Assembly (NCBI GenBank): GCA_037501455.1
Contig: CM074855.1
Coordinates: forward strand, 35,001,001 to 35,065,000
Source of the DNA: Lantana camara
Taxonomy: Eukaryota > Streptophyta > Magnoliopsida > Lamiales > Verbenaceae
DNA: 64,000 bases
Direction: 5' to 3'
A program made the position numbers and the translations under genes. The notes under the pieces were generated by a model. The model had not been told where the DNA came from, ran no database searches, and was given only the letters and a program-made list of their open reading frames with translations. Below are positions 1 through 11,846 of this stretch, one piece after another (positions within the stretch are counted from its first letter, which is position 1; every line of letters starts with the position of its first letter).

Positions 1-813
1 CCTTCTACTGTAGCACCCTAACCCCAGAGCATTACATCCCCCGCACTATAGCCTCGATCCACGCATGAAATGGACAGTTCATACATAAATCAAAACTATA
101 GCGAACGGGTGACAATTAAAATAAACGGGCTAGGCGGGACACTCTCCCCAACAAAATCAAAGCAAACATGCTAATGAAAGCGGAAGCATTAACTATTCGT
201 ACATATAGGTACCATATTTACCGAATAGATACATAATAGGTACCAACTTAACTATCAGTACATTATCATCTCTTAATATTCTATACATGCTCAAGTATCC
301 AAAATGTAACAATCAAACATCATAACATGATAGGTAGCAAAATATATACATGATGGTACATTGCTAGACTCGTGACAATGCAAAACTCGACCGGACACCC
401 GCCTAGCACGACCACGCGCTCAAGTCCCTGAAAAGTGAAGTATCAGTCTACCGAAGACTGAGTGAGGGGCAATATATATATAACACACATCACATGCAAG
501 TTGTAGCCTCGGGTGAAGACTTGGTAAAGAAATAGATATATAGTTCAAGAAACTCGTTCTTTGCCCGAGATTACAACTAATCACTTTAATAATTTAACTG
601 GATCATTTCATGAACATGTGACCTCGGCGAGTAGGGGCGATTCTCCAACCTTTACACCAGACGTGACAATACGTGCTTGCTTTATCAATTCAATACATGA
701 TCATGCAATTCCATTTAGTGCTCACATAGACAATTTCATGCTTGAAATCATGCAATAACCCGAGGATAACCCGACATGTCGGATTAATCCCCAGTCTCCT
801 TCTTCCTCCGGGT

Positions 814-910
814 GATAGTGAGTTTGCAAGGCTCAACTATCCACGACATGGTGTGTAGGGGACATGACCCCCTAGACACGGAACTCCTTCCACCACTAAT
901 CTCCTAGTGG
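814..910 (-). promoter_or_regulatory. Two-hairpin module in E1 3' LTR
   Basis: Read on the minus strand. Hairpin A (910-893): stem CCACTA/TAGTGG, loop GGAGAT. Hairpin B (841-814): stems GATAGT/ACTATC and GAG/CTC, with the palindrome TTGCAA in the loop. The stems differ from those of E2 by paired changes. Proposed role, by inference only: RNA packaging and dimerisation. Confidence 0.6.
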
Positions 911-1455
911 CTTCGGGGGTGATCCCAACAATGTGAGGATAATTCAGGAGTTACCCGTCAGCCCTTGCTTTCCCGGTTGGCTCAAGAATTACCCTCGGGC
1001 CCACGTGCAATCATGTACTCGCCAAACTTGCTTGAAAATCATGACAATCATTGCTTTCTTGCTTGAAATGTTTATAACTTTGAAAACGTTTATAATTATA
1101 ATATGTTTTGGCCGAAATAGCACATAAGGGTTATAGGGTTCGATTTACTTAAAACAAAACCTCACCTTTTTTTACAAAATAAAACAAGGATATGCTCTAC
1201 GGAGCCTGCTCCTCGTCCACGACCTCGTGACCTGTGCAAACACGACGTGTATACGTGAGACATGACCTAAAATGAACCAAATATGACGAACGACGGAAAT
1301 GTATCGAGATGACGAGGAAAATGCAATGTGGCATGATAACATGTTGTTTCAGTACATATTAGCACATATAATAGCAATTTGGGGTCAAACAAGTCGTCGG
1401 ATCGAGGGGCTAAAAACGTAATTTTATGCAGAAACTTTTGTTCTGCATTCCAGGT

Positions 1456-1686
1456 GGGAACGGCCGTTCCGAACCCCTTTGGAAAATGGGAACGGTCGGT
1501 CCCATGAACCCCCAAAATCGCGCCAACGTTTTTCCAGTTTAAAAACGCGCCTAGCTGGGAACGGCCCTTCCGGCACCAAGGCCAAAATGGGAACGGCCGT
1601 TCCCATGGTCGGCCGTCTAGTTTCATTTGAAAAGGTGGGAACGCCCGTTCCCACAATGCCTTGAGGCTGGGAACGGTCGTTCCCAG
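1456..1686. repeat. Array of GGGAACGGCCGTTCCC-type palindromes, E1 3' LTR
   Basis: Six copies of a 16-bp palindrome, some with one or two changes, at roughly 1456, 1488, 1557, 1590, 1636 and 1669. Each arm can pair with itself in RNA or cruciform DNA. The same six-copy order is present in E2. Confidence 0.85.
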
Positions 1687-2057
1687 TTCTGCAACTGGAA
1701 AGAAATAGAGCAAAAACAGGGGAGGCTCTCGGCAATGAGCAACAGAGCAACAAAAATTCCATTTTCAATCAACAAAGTTAGGATTTTCTGGTAATATGAT
1801 GCATATGTGCTCAAGAAATGATATCATAACACTTAAACACTCAAAGCATGAAATATTATCAAGAATTCCAAGTTTCCAAGCTCATGTTCACTTTGATTAA
1901 TCAAGTTCAAATCTCAATGATTTCATGAATAAATCAGGCTATAATCCGATATATGATCAACTAATCATGCTTTACCCAACAAATAATTCATTTAGCATAT
2001 CAAACTCAAACCCTAGTCATGTCTAATATGATCAACATCATCACTCCATGCAAACCA

Positions 2058-2059
2058 AC
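2058..2059 (-). promoter_or_regulatory. Candidate 5' splice site in E1 LTR
   Basis: Minus strand reads TCAAG|GTTGGT. E2 has the same TCAAG|GTTGGT at the matching place. In the 5' LTR copy the GT is at 9522-9521. It would pair with the AG acceptor directly before the gag ATG. Splicing is inferred. Confidence 0.35.
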
Positions 2060-2662
2060 CTTGAAAGGGAAAGAAATGAAGAAGATGGATGATGATGATG
2101 ATGAACTCCCCAATTTCTTGAAATATTTCTTGAAATCTTGATGATTGGATGAAAAATCACTTCTTCCCTTTTTCTTCCTTGGAACCGAGAGTGAGGGAGA
2201 TGAATATGTTGGAAATTTTTGGATAAAATGAACAAGGAAGAAGCTTGGAGATGCTATAATGTAAAACCCATTTTTGAAATGTGTGAAATGTGCTAATTTG
2301 CCAATTAATCCTCTAGCTCATGAAGTTATGCAATTGAGTATACATGGTTTTAAAATATGATCAATTAGGTCTTTGAAAGTTATGCAATTAAGTCCGTAGA
2401 ATTTTAAAGAAATATTCAACTAGGGACAATTTGGTAATTTGGAATCACCCTCAATTGATGTTTCATGAAATAAATATTTTTCGTGCCGTGAAATAATATT
2501 TTCAATGATATGAAATCAAATAATTCACATAAAGGATGTTTCGTGAATTTTATAAAATGTGAAATGCCACGTAAGAATATTGTGAAATTAAAGAATCAAA
2601 ATAAATCCTACGCTCAAAACGCACACGTGGCGTGCTTACTTGTTCTTCCGGAAACCGGGGCG

Positions 2663-3436
2663 TTACAACTCTCCCCCCCTTAAAAGAATCTGGTCCCCAG
2701 ATTCTCTAGTTTGAGTGAATAACTCCGGGTGGAACCGTTTCATCTCATCTTCCGTTTCCCATGTAGCTTCCTCGGTTTTGTCACTTCTCCACAACATTTT
2801 AACCATGGGAATTCTCCGGTTTCTCAATTCTTGAAATTTTCGATCCAAGATTCTAACCGACCTCTGAACAATTGTCAAATTCGGTTCCAATTCGACTTCT
2901 TCCACGGGGAGAATCGTAGTCTCATCGGGGTAATATTTCCTTAACTGAGATACGTGGAATACGTTGTGAATCCCCGTAAGACTCGGTGGTAGGTCCAGTC
3001 GATAGGCTACCTCACCTATTTTTTCAAGAATCTCGAACGGACCTAAGTAGCGAGGATTAAGTTTCCCTCCTTTCCCGATCCGGGTGAAACCTTTCCTTGG
3101 TGACACCTTCAAGAATACCTGGTCACCAACTTCGAATTCTAGATCTCTTCGGTGCTTATCGGCATAGCTCTTTTGTCTATCCTGCGCAGCTTTCATCCGT
3201 TGTTGAATCATCTGAACTTTTTCAACCATAGCTTGAACGACTTTGGAAGGCCTCTCAAATCTTTCACCTTTCTTTACCCCTTCTTGTTTCGACCATTTCC
3301 ACTCTTCCAAGTCGAAGAACAACGGAGATCGACACTTTCTTCCATAAAGAAGTTCATACGGAGCCATCCCTATTGAAGCCTGAAAGCTGTTATTATAAGC
3401 AAATTCGATCAAAGGAAGCTATTCTGCCCATGAATT
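2663..3436 (-). pseudogene. E1 pol C-terminus: end of integrase and chromodomain-like region
   Basis: Continues the integrase frame after stop codons at 3439-3437 (TAG) and 3421-3419 (TAG). It carries the conserved IEFAYNNS and SIGMAPYE integrase region, a GPFEI segment of the integrase C-terminal domain, and a final chromodomain-like stretch ([15 protein letters not shown]-like, EEATWE). This end is typical of Tekay/Del chromoviruses and is thought to guide insertion into particular chromatin. The TAA stop (2665-2663) lies in the first bases of the LTR, so the LTR boundary ends the protein. Confidence 0.9.
2669..2705 (-). other. E1 polypurine tract and adjacent hairpin
   Basis: The minus strand reads AAGGGGGGGAGAG directly before the 3' LTR: the plus-strand primer of reverse transcription. 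Just upstream (2705-2685) is a 9-bp stem, AGAATCTGG/CCAGATTCT, with loop GGA. The hairpin overlaps the last codons of pol. The same structure stands before the tract in E3 and, with a changed stem, in E2. Confidence 0.85.
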
Positions 3437-4017
3437 CTAAAAATCCATCGCGCAAGCCCGAAGAAGATCTTCCAAATACCTGATTAACCTTTCAGTTTGA
3501 CCGTCTGTTTGCGGGTGAAATGCTATACTGAACTTGAGCTTCGTTCCCAAAACGGCCTGTAACTCTTGCCACAACTTAGATGTAAACCTCGGGTCTCGGT
3601 CTGAAACTATACTCTCCGGAATGCCATGAAGTCGAATAATCTCTCTGTTATAAATTTCGGCCAACTTCGGGATCTTATAAGACATCCGGACCGGTAGAAA
3701 ATGAGCAGACTTGGTAAATCTATCCACGATTACCCAAATTCCATCAACTCCGCCTTTAGCCTTGGGTAATCCGGAAACAAAGTCCATTGTTACTTGTTCC
3801 CATTTCCATTCGGGAACAGGTAACGGTTGTAGAAGTCCCGCGGGCTTTCGGTACTCAGCTTTCACTTTTTGACAAGTCAGACAATGTTTCACATACTCTG
3901 CCACGTCTCTCTTCATCCCGTTCCACCAATTGTATTGCTTCAAGTCCTTATACATTTTGTTTCCTCCTGGGTGGATCGAATAGGCTGAATTGTGAGCTTC
4001 TTCGAGTAGAACCCGTT
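3437..4017 (-). pseudogene. E1 integrase core (frameshifted relative to upstream pol)
   Basis: Integrase zinc-binding part (CLTCQKVKAE) and catalytic core. The DDE residues are visible: Asp in TMDFVSGLP, Asp in VSDRDPRF, Glu in QTDGQTERL. The frame differs from the upstream RT/RNase H frame: about one base is missing near 4015-4020, where the upstream frame ends in TAA. The frame ends at TAG 3439-3437. With these breaks the copy cannot make a normal integrase. Confidence 0.9.
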
Positions 4018-6192
4018 TTAATCTTCAGGTACTACCACCCTGTTTTTAAACCGAAGTAACCCAGTCTCATCAAACCCAAACAGACTCTCCTGATCATCCT
4101 TAGCTTTACTTACAAGCTTCTGAACTTTCGGATCCTTATTCTGAGCCTCAAATAACTGGTACTTTAATTCCGGCTGAATTGTGATATTAGAAACCCGGGC
4201 CTTTAAGATAATTGGGGCAACTTCATCACCTTCCTTTACTTCCAAACTCAACACACTTGCCTTCCTGCTAAGTGCATCGGTGACCACGTTTGCTTTTCCT
4301 GGATGGTACTTGGTTGTACAATCATAATCTTCTAACTTTTCCATCCAACGCCGTTGCCTCATATTCAAATCTTTCTGTGTGAATAAATACTGGAGGCTCT
4401 TGTGGTCGGTAAAAATCTCAAAGGAAGTCCCATATAAGTAATGTCTCCATTTCCCGAGAGCAAAGATCACGGCTGCAAGCTCTAGGTCGTGTGTCGGATA
4501 ATTCCTTTCATATTCCTTTAGCTTTCGGGAAGCATAAGCGATCACTTTTCCTTTCTGAGTCAATACACAACCTAAGCCTTCTTTAGAAGCATCTGTGTAC
4601 ACTGAATACTCCTCTGAACCCTCGGGAAGTGCTAACACTGGAGCTGAGACTAACTTTTCTTTCAAAAAGTTAAAGCTTTGATCACACTTCTCGTCCCAGA
4701 CAAACTTGACATCTTTCTTTGTCAATTGGGTTAGTGGCGCTACAATTTTAGAAAAATCCTGAACAAATCTTCTATAATAACCGGCCAATCCCAAAAAGCT
4801 TCTAATTTCCGAGGCATTCTTTGGTTTCTCCCATTTTAACACGGCCTCAATTTTCGAGGGATCGACTTCCAACCCTTTTCCTGAAATTACATGTCCCAAG
4901 AAAGAAACCCGATCGATCCAGAATTCACACTTGCTAAACTTAGCAAACAACTGATGCTCTTTCAAAGTCTGTAGAACGAGCTTAAGATGCCTCGTGTGCT
5001 CCTCGACTGATTTTGAGAAAACCAGAATATCATCAATGAATATCACCACAAACTTGTCGAGGAAAGGCCTGAAAATCCGGTGCATCATATCCATGAAAGC
5101 TGCAGGGGCATTAGTTAATCCAAACGGCATTACCACGAACTCGTAGTGCCCGTACCGAGTATTGAATCCTGTCTTAGGAATATCCTCTGCTCGGATTCGC
5201 AGCTGGTAGTATCCCTGTCTTAAATCCAATTTTGAATAGACTGTAGAACCCTGAAGTATATCGAATAACTCCTCGATATGTGGGAGGGGATACTTGTTCT
5301 TAATAGTCATCCGGTTCAACTCCCGATAATCGATGCACATTCTTAAAGTTCCGTCCTTCTTCTTTACAAATAAAACTGGTGCTCCCCAGGGTGAAGAGCT
5401 TGGCCGAATGTAACCAACTTCCAACAATGCTTCAAGCTGAACTTTTAATTCCTTTAATTCCGATGGAGCCATCCGGTAGGGAGTCTTTGAATACGGCTCT
5501 GCATTCGGATAAAGATCAATCACAAACTCGATCTCTCGCTCAGGAGGCAAAGAATCTAACTTCTCTGGAAAAACCTCGGGAAATTCTTTCACAACTTCTG
5601 TATCCTCTAATTTCACCTGATCCTTTGGCTTGTTCAGAATATAAGCAATAAACCCTGTAGCCCCGTCTCTGACTAATTTCTGAGCCTTTGAGAACGAAAA
5701 TAGGGGTACGGTTTTCGAAGTACAGCCCGTGATAACCTCTGAACCCAACTGCACTTTCTTTGCCCGACAGTCCACGGTAGCACAATGCCTGTATAGCCAA
5801 TCCATCCCCAGAATAGACCCGTATCTCTCCATTGGCATAATAATAAAATCTGTCAGAAATTCCCGGCCTTCAATCACCACTGGAACATCCCTGTAACCCT
5901 GATCCGTCTTTCGCCTACTACCGAAAGGAGTACTAACTAAATAGCGCACAGAAGTACACATAGCAGGCAAAGGTAGAGTAATAGCAATAGAATGCGCAAG
6001 AAAGGAGTGTGTAGCTCCTGGATCAAATAATGTATGAATGTTCGTGCCATGGATGCAAATAATACCTTCAACTACCGCGGCGGGGTCGATCTCAGCATCC
6101 TGTTCCTCTCCAGAGAGTGCATAAGCCCGAGCTCTCACAAGGGGCCTCGGTCCTGCAGGTGGCGGATCCCCGACGATCCGGACAACCATCAA
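4018..6192 (-). pseudogene. E1 pol: protease, reverse transcriptase, RNase H
   Basis: A 724-codon open stretch. Aspartic protease is near residue 57 (DPGATHSF). Reverse transcriptase spans about 200-450, with [17 protein letters not shown] and catalytic FIDD at about 385-388. RNase H starts near 533 (TDASKEGLG) and includes [11 protein letters not shown]. It ends just after the RNase H/integrase linker through a frameshift. Its beginning overlaps the gag frame (6092-6192) in another frame, whereas related elements usually read gag-pol as one frame, so a one-base shift has probably occurred here too. Enzymatic motifs look intact; the polyprotein as a whole is broken. Confidence 0.9.
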
Positions 6193-7216
6193 CCAAGTGC
6201 TCGTCGCTCCCGCAGATCAAACATAAGCCTAACCTCCGTCTGCAATTATCATAGTTATGTGTAGGAAGCCCACAGAATCTGCAGCCCGGTTTCTGAGGTG
6301 GCTGTGGTGGTGCTGGAGCTCTTGGACCCCTCAGTAACGGCCCTGTCGCCTTAAGCTTCTTCCCGGAGTCCTTCTGCGCGGGAGGTGCAGAGTAAATCAT
6401 CGGCCTCTTCCCTGAGCTCGATCCCTGACCCGCTCTCGAGCCTGAAGCCTGTCCAGTACGCTGAGTAGCTCTCATAGCAATGTCAGAATCCTCAACCTTT
6501 AGGGCCTTTGCGGTAGCTTTAGCCCAGGTACTCGTATTAGCTGCTTTTAGTGCATCCTGAATATCCGGTCTCAATCCCTGAACAAACTGCATCGCCTTGT
6601 GAAAGTCGTCATTCGCTATGTTAGGTGCATAGCGAGAAAGTCTCTCGAACTCGGCGACATACTGCCCCACAGATCTGCCTCCCTGTTTCAACTCGGTGAA
6701 TTCCCTCAACCTGCGAGTACGGGAAGCTGGAGGGATATACTTGTTTCTGAACTCCCGTACAAAAACCTCCCAAGTAATATCTGTCCCGGCTGCCTCTAAA
6801 ACAATCTGTGTGCTCTCCCACCACGAATAGGCCTCGCCTTGAATCAAAGTGAGTGTACAACGAGCTTTCTCCTGAGTATCATAAGGAATAAGCTGCCAGA
6901 TCCTCTCAATCTCCCTTAGCCACATTTCTGCCTGGATATCGTCGCCCTTGTAGAACTTCGGGGGACGCTGATTCTGAAACTCGTGCAAAATAGCAGAAAT
7001 ATGGTTCTCCTGAGGTGCTACTGGCGCTGGTGGTGGGGGAGGTACCCTTTCCTGTAGCCTCTGATCGATCAATCCCACTACTGCATTCATAAAATCCTGA
7101 GGCTGTGCCTGAGCAGGTAGAGGAGGAGGTGGTGATCTCTCACGGCGATGATGCCGGTGATGATGATGAGGCCTGTGTCTCAGAGATCGGTTACGAGAGT
7201 GTCTATCACGATCCAT
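6092..7216 (-). CDS. gag: E1 gag (capsid and nucleocapsid)
   Basis: 374 codons. The N-terminus is basic and His/Pro-rich. The capsid region follows ([20 protein letters not shown]-like FERLSRYAP), then a low-complexity linker and two CX2CX4HX4C zinc knuckles ([14 protein letters not shown] and [14 protein letters not shown]). Gag forms the particle and binds element RNA. The chosen ATG at 7216 directly follows TTTCAG|G, a splice-acceptor-like sequence also found before gag in E2 and, in the form TTGTAG|G, in E3. The last about 30 residues are probably out of the ancestral frame. Gag of E2 is very similar over the capsid region. Confidence 0.9.
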   Translation of the reverse strand: MDRDRHSRNRSLRHRPHHHHRHHRRERSPPPPLPAQAQPQDFMNAVVGLIDQRLQERVPPPPPAPVAPQENHISAILHEFQNQRPPKFYKGDDIQAEMWLREIERIWQLIPYDTQEKARCTLTLIQGEAYSWWESTQIVLEAAGTDITWEVFVREFRNKYIPPASRTRRLREFTELKQGGRSVGQYVAEFERLSRYAPNIANDDFHKAMQFVQGLRPDIQDALKAANTSTWAKATAKALKVEDSDIAMRATQRTGQASGSRAGQGSSSGKRPMIYSAPPAQKDSGKKLKATGPLLRGPRAPAPPQPPQKPGCRFCGLPTHNYDNCRRRLGLCLICGSDEHLVDGCPDRRGSATCRTEAPCESSGLCTLWRGTGC

Positions 7217-7450
7217 CCTGAAATCAAATCACTACACATGCGTGGTCTGATTAATACATGCAAATGTGTGCATATAATTCAATGATAGCAATAAACACAT
7301 ATTTAAGAATGGTCAAATATCTCAAGCGATGCGAGAAAGCAAATAAATCAAGTAATTCAACGAAATGCAGACTCTCAAATAGCAAGTAATCCTATGCCGT
7401 GCGACCTAGACTGACTTGACACGACTCGAGAACCTCGGTTTTGCAACCGG

Positions 7451-7463
7451 GCTCTGATACCAC
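7451..7463 (-). other. E1 primer binding site (initiator tRNA-Met type)
   Basis: The minus strand reads TGGTATCAGAGC seven to eight bases inside the 5' LTR, the standard sequence complementary to the 3' end of plant initiator tRNA-Met. Confidence 0.92.
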
Positions 7464-8275
7464 CTAAAGATGTAGCACCCTAACCCCAGAGCACTACATC
7501 CCCCGCACTATAGCCTCGATCCACGCATGAAATGGACAGTTCACACATAAATCAAAACTATAGTGAACGGGTGACAATTAAAATAAATGGGCTAGGCGGG
7601 ACACTCTCCCCAACGAAATCAAAGCAAACATGCTAATGAAAGCGGAAGCATTAACTATTCGTACATATAGGTACCATATTTACCGAATAGATACATAATA
7701 GGTACCAACTTAACTATCAATACATTATCATCTCTTAATATTCTATACATGCTCAAGTATCCAAAATGTAACAATCAAACATCATAACATGATAGATAGC
7801 AAAATATATACATGATGGTACATTGCTAGACTCGTGACAATGCAAAACTCGAGCGGACACCCGCCTAGCACGACCACGCGCTCAAGTACCTGAAAAGTGA
7901 AGTATCAGTCTACCGAAGACTGAGTGAGGGGTAATATATATATAACACACATCACATGCAAGTTGTAGCCTCGGGTGAAGACTTGGTAAAGAAATAGATA
8001 TATAGTTCAAGAAACTCGTTGTTTACCCGAGATTACAACTAATCACTTTAATAATTTAACTGGATCATTTCATGAACATGTGACCCCGGCGAGTAGGGGC
8101 GATTCTCCAACCTTTACACCAGACGTGACAATACGTGCTTGCTTTATCAATTCAATACATGATCATGCAATTCCATTTAGTGCTCACATAGACAATTTCA
8201 TGCTTGAAATCATGCAATAACCCGAGGATAACCCGACATGCCGGATTAATCCCCAGTCTCCTTTTTTCTCCGGGT

Positions 8276-8374
8276 GATAGTGAGTTTGCAAGGCTCAACT
8301 ATCCACGACATGGTGTGTGTAGGGGACATGAACCCCTAGACACGGAACTCCTTCCACCACTAATCTCCTAGTGG
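8276..8374 (-). promoter_or_regulatory. Two-hairpin module in E1 5' LTR
   Basis: Same structures as at 814-910. Hairpin A (8374-8357) has loop GGAGAT. Hairpin B (8303-8276) has TTGCAA in its loop. This copy would be in the transcribed leader of E1 RNA. Confidence 0.6.
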
Positions 8375-8919
8375 CTTCGGGGGTGATCCCAACAATGTGA
8401 GGATAATTCAGGAGTTACCCGTCAACCCTTGCTTTCCCGGTTGGCTCAAGAATTACCCTCGGGCCCACGTGCAATCATGTACTCGCCAAACTTGCTTGAA
8501 AATCATGACAATCATTGCTTTCTTGCTTGAAATGTTTATAACTTTGAAAACGTTTATAATTATAATATGTTTTGGCCGAAATAGCACATAAGGGTTATAG
8601 GGTTCGATTTACTTAAAACAAAACCTCACCTTTTCTTACAAAATAAAACAAGGATATACTCTACGGAGCCTGCTCCTCGTCCACGACCTCGTGACCTGTG
8701 CAAACACGACGTGTATACGTGAGACATGACCTAAAATGAACCAAATATGACGAACGGCGGAAATGTATCGAGATGACGAGGAAAATGCAATGTGGCATGA
8801 TAACATGTTGTTTCAGTACATATTAGCACATATAATAGCAATTTGGGGTCAAAGAAGTCGTCGGATCGAGGGGCTAAAAATGTAATTTTATGCAGAAACT
8901 TTTGTTCTGCATTCCAGGT

Positions 8920-9150
8920 GGGAACGGCCGTTCCGGACCCCTTTGGAAAATGGGAACGGTCGTTCCCATGAACCCCCAAAATCGCGCCAACGTTTTTCCA
9001 GTTTAAAAACGCGCCTAGCTGGGAACGACCCTTCCGGCACCAAGGCCAAAATGGGAACGGCCGTTCCCATGGTCGGCCGCCTAGTTTCATTTGAAAAGGA
9101 GGGAACGCCCGTTCCCACAATGCCTTGAGGCTGGGAACGGTCTTTCCCAG
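8920..9150. repeat. Palindrome array, E1 5' LTR
   Basis: Second copy of the six-palindrome array; small differences from 1456-1686 include a decayed last palindrome (GGGAACGGTCTTTCCC). Confidence 0.85.
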
Positions 9151-10135
9151 TTCTGCAACTGGAAAGAAATAGAGCAAAAACAGGGGAGGCTCTCGGCAAT
9201 GAGCAACAAGCAACAAAAATTCCATTTTCAATCAACAAAGTTAGGATTTTCTGGTAATATTATGTATATGTGCTCAAGAAATGATATCATAACACTTAAA
9301 CACTCAAAGCATGAAATATTATCAAGAATTCCAAGTTTCCAAGCTCATGTTCACTTTGATCAATCAAGTTCAAATCTCAATGATTTCATGAATAAATCAG
9401 GCTATAATCCGATATATGATCAACTAGTCATGCTTTACCCAACAAATAATTCATTTAGCATATCAAACTCGAACCCTAGTCATGTCTAATATGATCAACA
9501 TCATCACTCCATGCAAACCAACCTTGAAAGGGAAAGAAATGAAGAAGATGGATGATGATGATGATGAACTCCCCAATTTCTTGAAATATTTCTTGAAATC
9601 TTGATGATTGGATGAAAAATCACTTCTTCCCTTTTTCTTCCTTGGAACCGAGAGTGAGGGAGATGAATATGTTGGAAATTTTTGGATAAAATGAACAAGG
9701 AAGAAGCTTGGAGATGCTATAACGTAAAACCCATTTTTGAAATGTGTGAAATGCGCTAATTTGCCAATTAATCCTCTAGCTCATGAAGTTATGCAATTGA
9801 GTATACATGGTTTTAAAATATGATCAATTAGGTCTTTGAAAGTTATGCAATTAAGTCTCTAGAATTTTAAAGAAATATTCAACTAGGGACAATTTGGTAA
9901 TTTGGAATCACCCTCAATTGATGTTTCATGAAATAAATATTTTCCGTGCCATGAAATAATATTTTCAATGATATGAAATCAAATAATTCACATAAAGGAT
10001 GTTTCGTGAATTTTATAAAATGTGAAATGCCACGTAAGAATATTGTGAAATTAAAGAATCAAAATAAATCCTACGTTCAAAACGCACACGTGGCGTGCTT
10101 ACCTGTTCTTCCAGAAACCGGGGCGTTACATCTAC

Positions 10136-11162
10136 GATTTTGAATTACCCATATTAGTTTGTCGTATATGATGATATGTTCTTATTGTTTGTTGCTAAGA
10201 TTATTTGAGTGTCGTCCAATTTTATTCTATACAAGTTGTGTCCCTTCCAACTTCTTGTGAGAGTTCACAATTATTGAACCCTTAATCTAAACATTGAATC
10301 ACGTATCGTCTGGATTGATCAGATAATGTTTTGAGTGGAATCCCATTATCACTATTAAAGTGTAAACTTTCTCCATCAGTAATAACTATTTATATTCAAG
10401 AATTCACACACAATACTTTAATTAATTTATAACATATTCCCACGACCGAAACTACACAACTTTGGTGATTTAACGTGAGAAATATAATAAGAAAAGGACA
10501 AAGCATAAATATACAAAATAGTACAGCTAAAAAGCAATGATAAATTTCAATCCAACCAAAAAGCTGAAAAACAGTACATATGGAGGTGCAATGAGTACGT
10601 ACTTTGAACCTCAACCAATTTCCGCTAATCAATTCTACTACGTAGGTAGAGATAGTATTCCCATTTTTCATTTATATATGTATGTATATATAGGCTTAAG
10701 AATAATATTTGTGGGCATATCTTATCTTTATTCTTGATTAATTAATGATTTTATGTATTATTATTATTACATGTTGCAGAAAGAAATGAACGCACGGTGG
10801 GAAGCGAAAGGTTCCAATTAGTTCCAGCTTTTGTGAGGGTTTGTTTTGGAATCCACACCTTCCACAGTGCCAGCCTTTATTTTGGTTTTTCTATAAATAT
10901 TGTTATACACCAATACAATTGGTTGAAAGGACATTCTCTATCGTACTTTTATTGTTTCTATATATTCCCAACCGTTATGCTTAGGGACAATTAGAAATCG
11001 TGTGTCTTTGTATTTCGACTTATGTTTGGGTATGAAACAGAACTAGAATTTAATATAAAGATGAGTAAAAATTAAAGTATTTAAAATTAAGAGGGTGAAA
11101 TTTTAAATTTGGGGATAAAAATATAAATTCTTTAATTTATATATATATATATATATATATTT
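10136..11162. other. Unassigned AT-rich flank between E1 and the E3 junction repeat
   Basis: No convincing coding frame or repeat partner is visible. It holds CTATAAATATT near 10890 and a (TA)n run at about 11137-11160. It may be old intergenic DNA. Confidence 0.5.
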
Positions 11163-11846
11163 AAAATTCCGGGGAATGCGGCTTAATTTTGGTTGATTTA
11201 TATATGAGAGGTGTATGATATACATCTAACGACCGTTTGGATTGGTTCTTTAATATATATATGTATATATATTATATATATCTTATAAAAGCACGAAAGT
11301 TTCTTACTGTGACGCCCTGCTTTTTCATAAATTAGGTATATTCTACGTGAGAGTTTAATTTGTGTTTTCGCCACTTACAATCCGTATCCCTAATTATTTA
11401 ACGAAACTTAATTTGGTGAATTATGTGCTAAAGTGGAAATTTTGAGGGTATTTGTACAATTTGGAAAAAATAAACAAGATTTAATATATATATAAACAAG
11501 ATTTAAAATTCCGGGGAATGCGGCTTAATTTTGGTTGATTTATATATGAGAGGTGTCTGATATACATCTAACGACCATTTGGATTGGTTCTTTAATATAT
11601 ATATGTATATTTATTATATATATCTTATAAAAGCACGAAAGTTTCTTACTGTGACGCCCCCCATTTTCGTAAATTAGGTATATTCTACATGAGAGTTTAA
11701 TTTGTGTTTTCGCCACTTACAATCCGTATCCCTAATTATTTAACGAAACTTAATTTGGTGAATTATGTGCTAAAGTGGAAATTTTGAGGGTATTTGCACA
11801 ATATGGAAAAAATAAAGAAAAACTAATTGGACTTAATTAATTTTAT
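11163..11846. repeat. 342-bp tandem duplication across the left junction of E3
   Basis: Copy 1 (from 11163) and copy 2 (from 11505) both contain about 140 bp of flank, the TSD CTTAC and about 175 bp of the start of the E3 LTR. Both copies carry the junction CTTAC|TGTGACGCC (11303-11316 and 11645-11658), so the duplication arose after E3 inserted. The small differences between copies show it is not a recent assembly stutter. Confidence 0.9.

Larger units (their letters stand above)
9..2667 (-). repeat. E1 3' LTR (sense orientation minus)
   Basis: LTR of about 2659 bp, matching 7471-10130 nearly throughout. It carries a palindrome array (1456-1686), the two-hairpin module (814-910) and a candidate splice donor (2059-2058). 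Short open frames inside it cross the palindromes on several frames and are not genes. Confidence 0.95.
9..10130 (-). mobile_element. E1: Tekay/Del-like Ty3/gypsy retrotransposon, full length, decayed pol
   Basis: Complete element in minus orientation: 5' LTR 7471-10130, primer site, gag, pol, polypurine tract, 3' LTR 9-2667. The LTRs begin and end TG...CA and the insertion is flanked by a perfect 5-bp target duplication TCTAC (4-8 and 10131-10135). The Tekay/Del assignment rests on long LTRs, the Met-initiator primer site, gag-pol layout and a C-terminal chromodomain-like region. The LTRs differ at about 13 sites in their first 620 bp by my eye count, so the insertion is fairly recent. Pol has a frameshift and two stop codons in the integrase, so this copy is probably not autonomous. 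Confidence 0.95.
7471..10130 (-). repeat. E1 5' LTR (sense orientation minus)
   Basis: About 2660 bp; pairs with 9-2667. In sense orientation it begins TGTAACGCCCC and ends GGGTGCTACA. It carries the palindrome array 8920-9150, the two-hairpin module 8276-8374 and a candidate donor at 9522-9521. Confidence 0.95.

Noticed and set aside
1267..1768. Overlapping open frames of 114-148 codons in the E1 LTR (also 8731-9238)
   Set aside because: They cross the palindrome array, which lacks stops in several frames because of its repeated GGGAACGGCCGTTCCC. They have no known domain and exist on both strands at once.
6092..6192. Gag/pol overlap in E1 as a programmed frameshift
   Set aside because: No clear slippery site and stimulating structure that I can support; E3 suggests gag and pol were one frame in this lineage, so a one-base mutation is simpler.
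10740..10995. CTATAAATATT near 10890 as a promoter of a small host gene (open frame 10797-10994)
   Set aside because: The frame is short and has no recognisable domain, and AT-rich DNA gives such boxes by chance.
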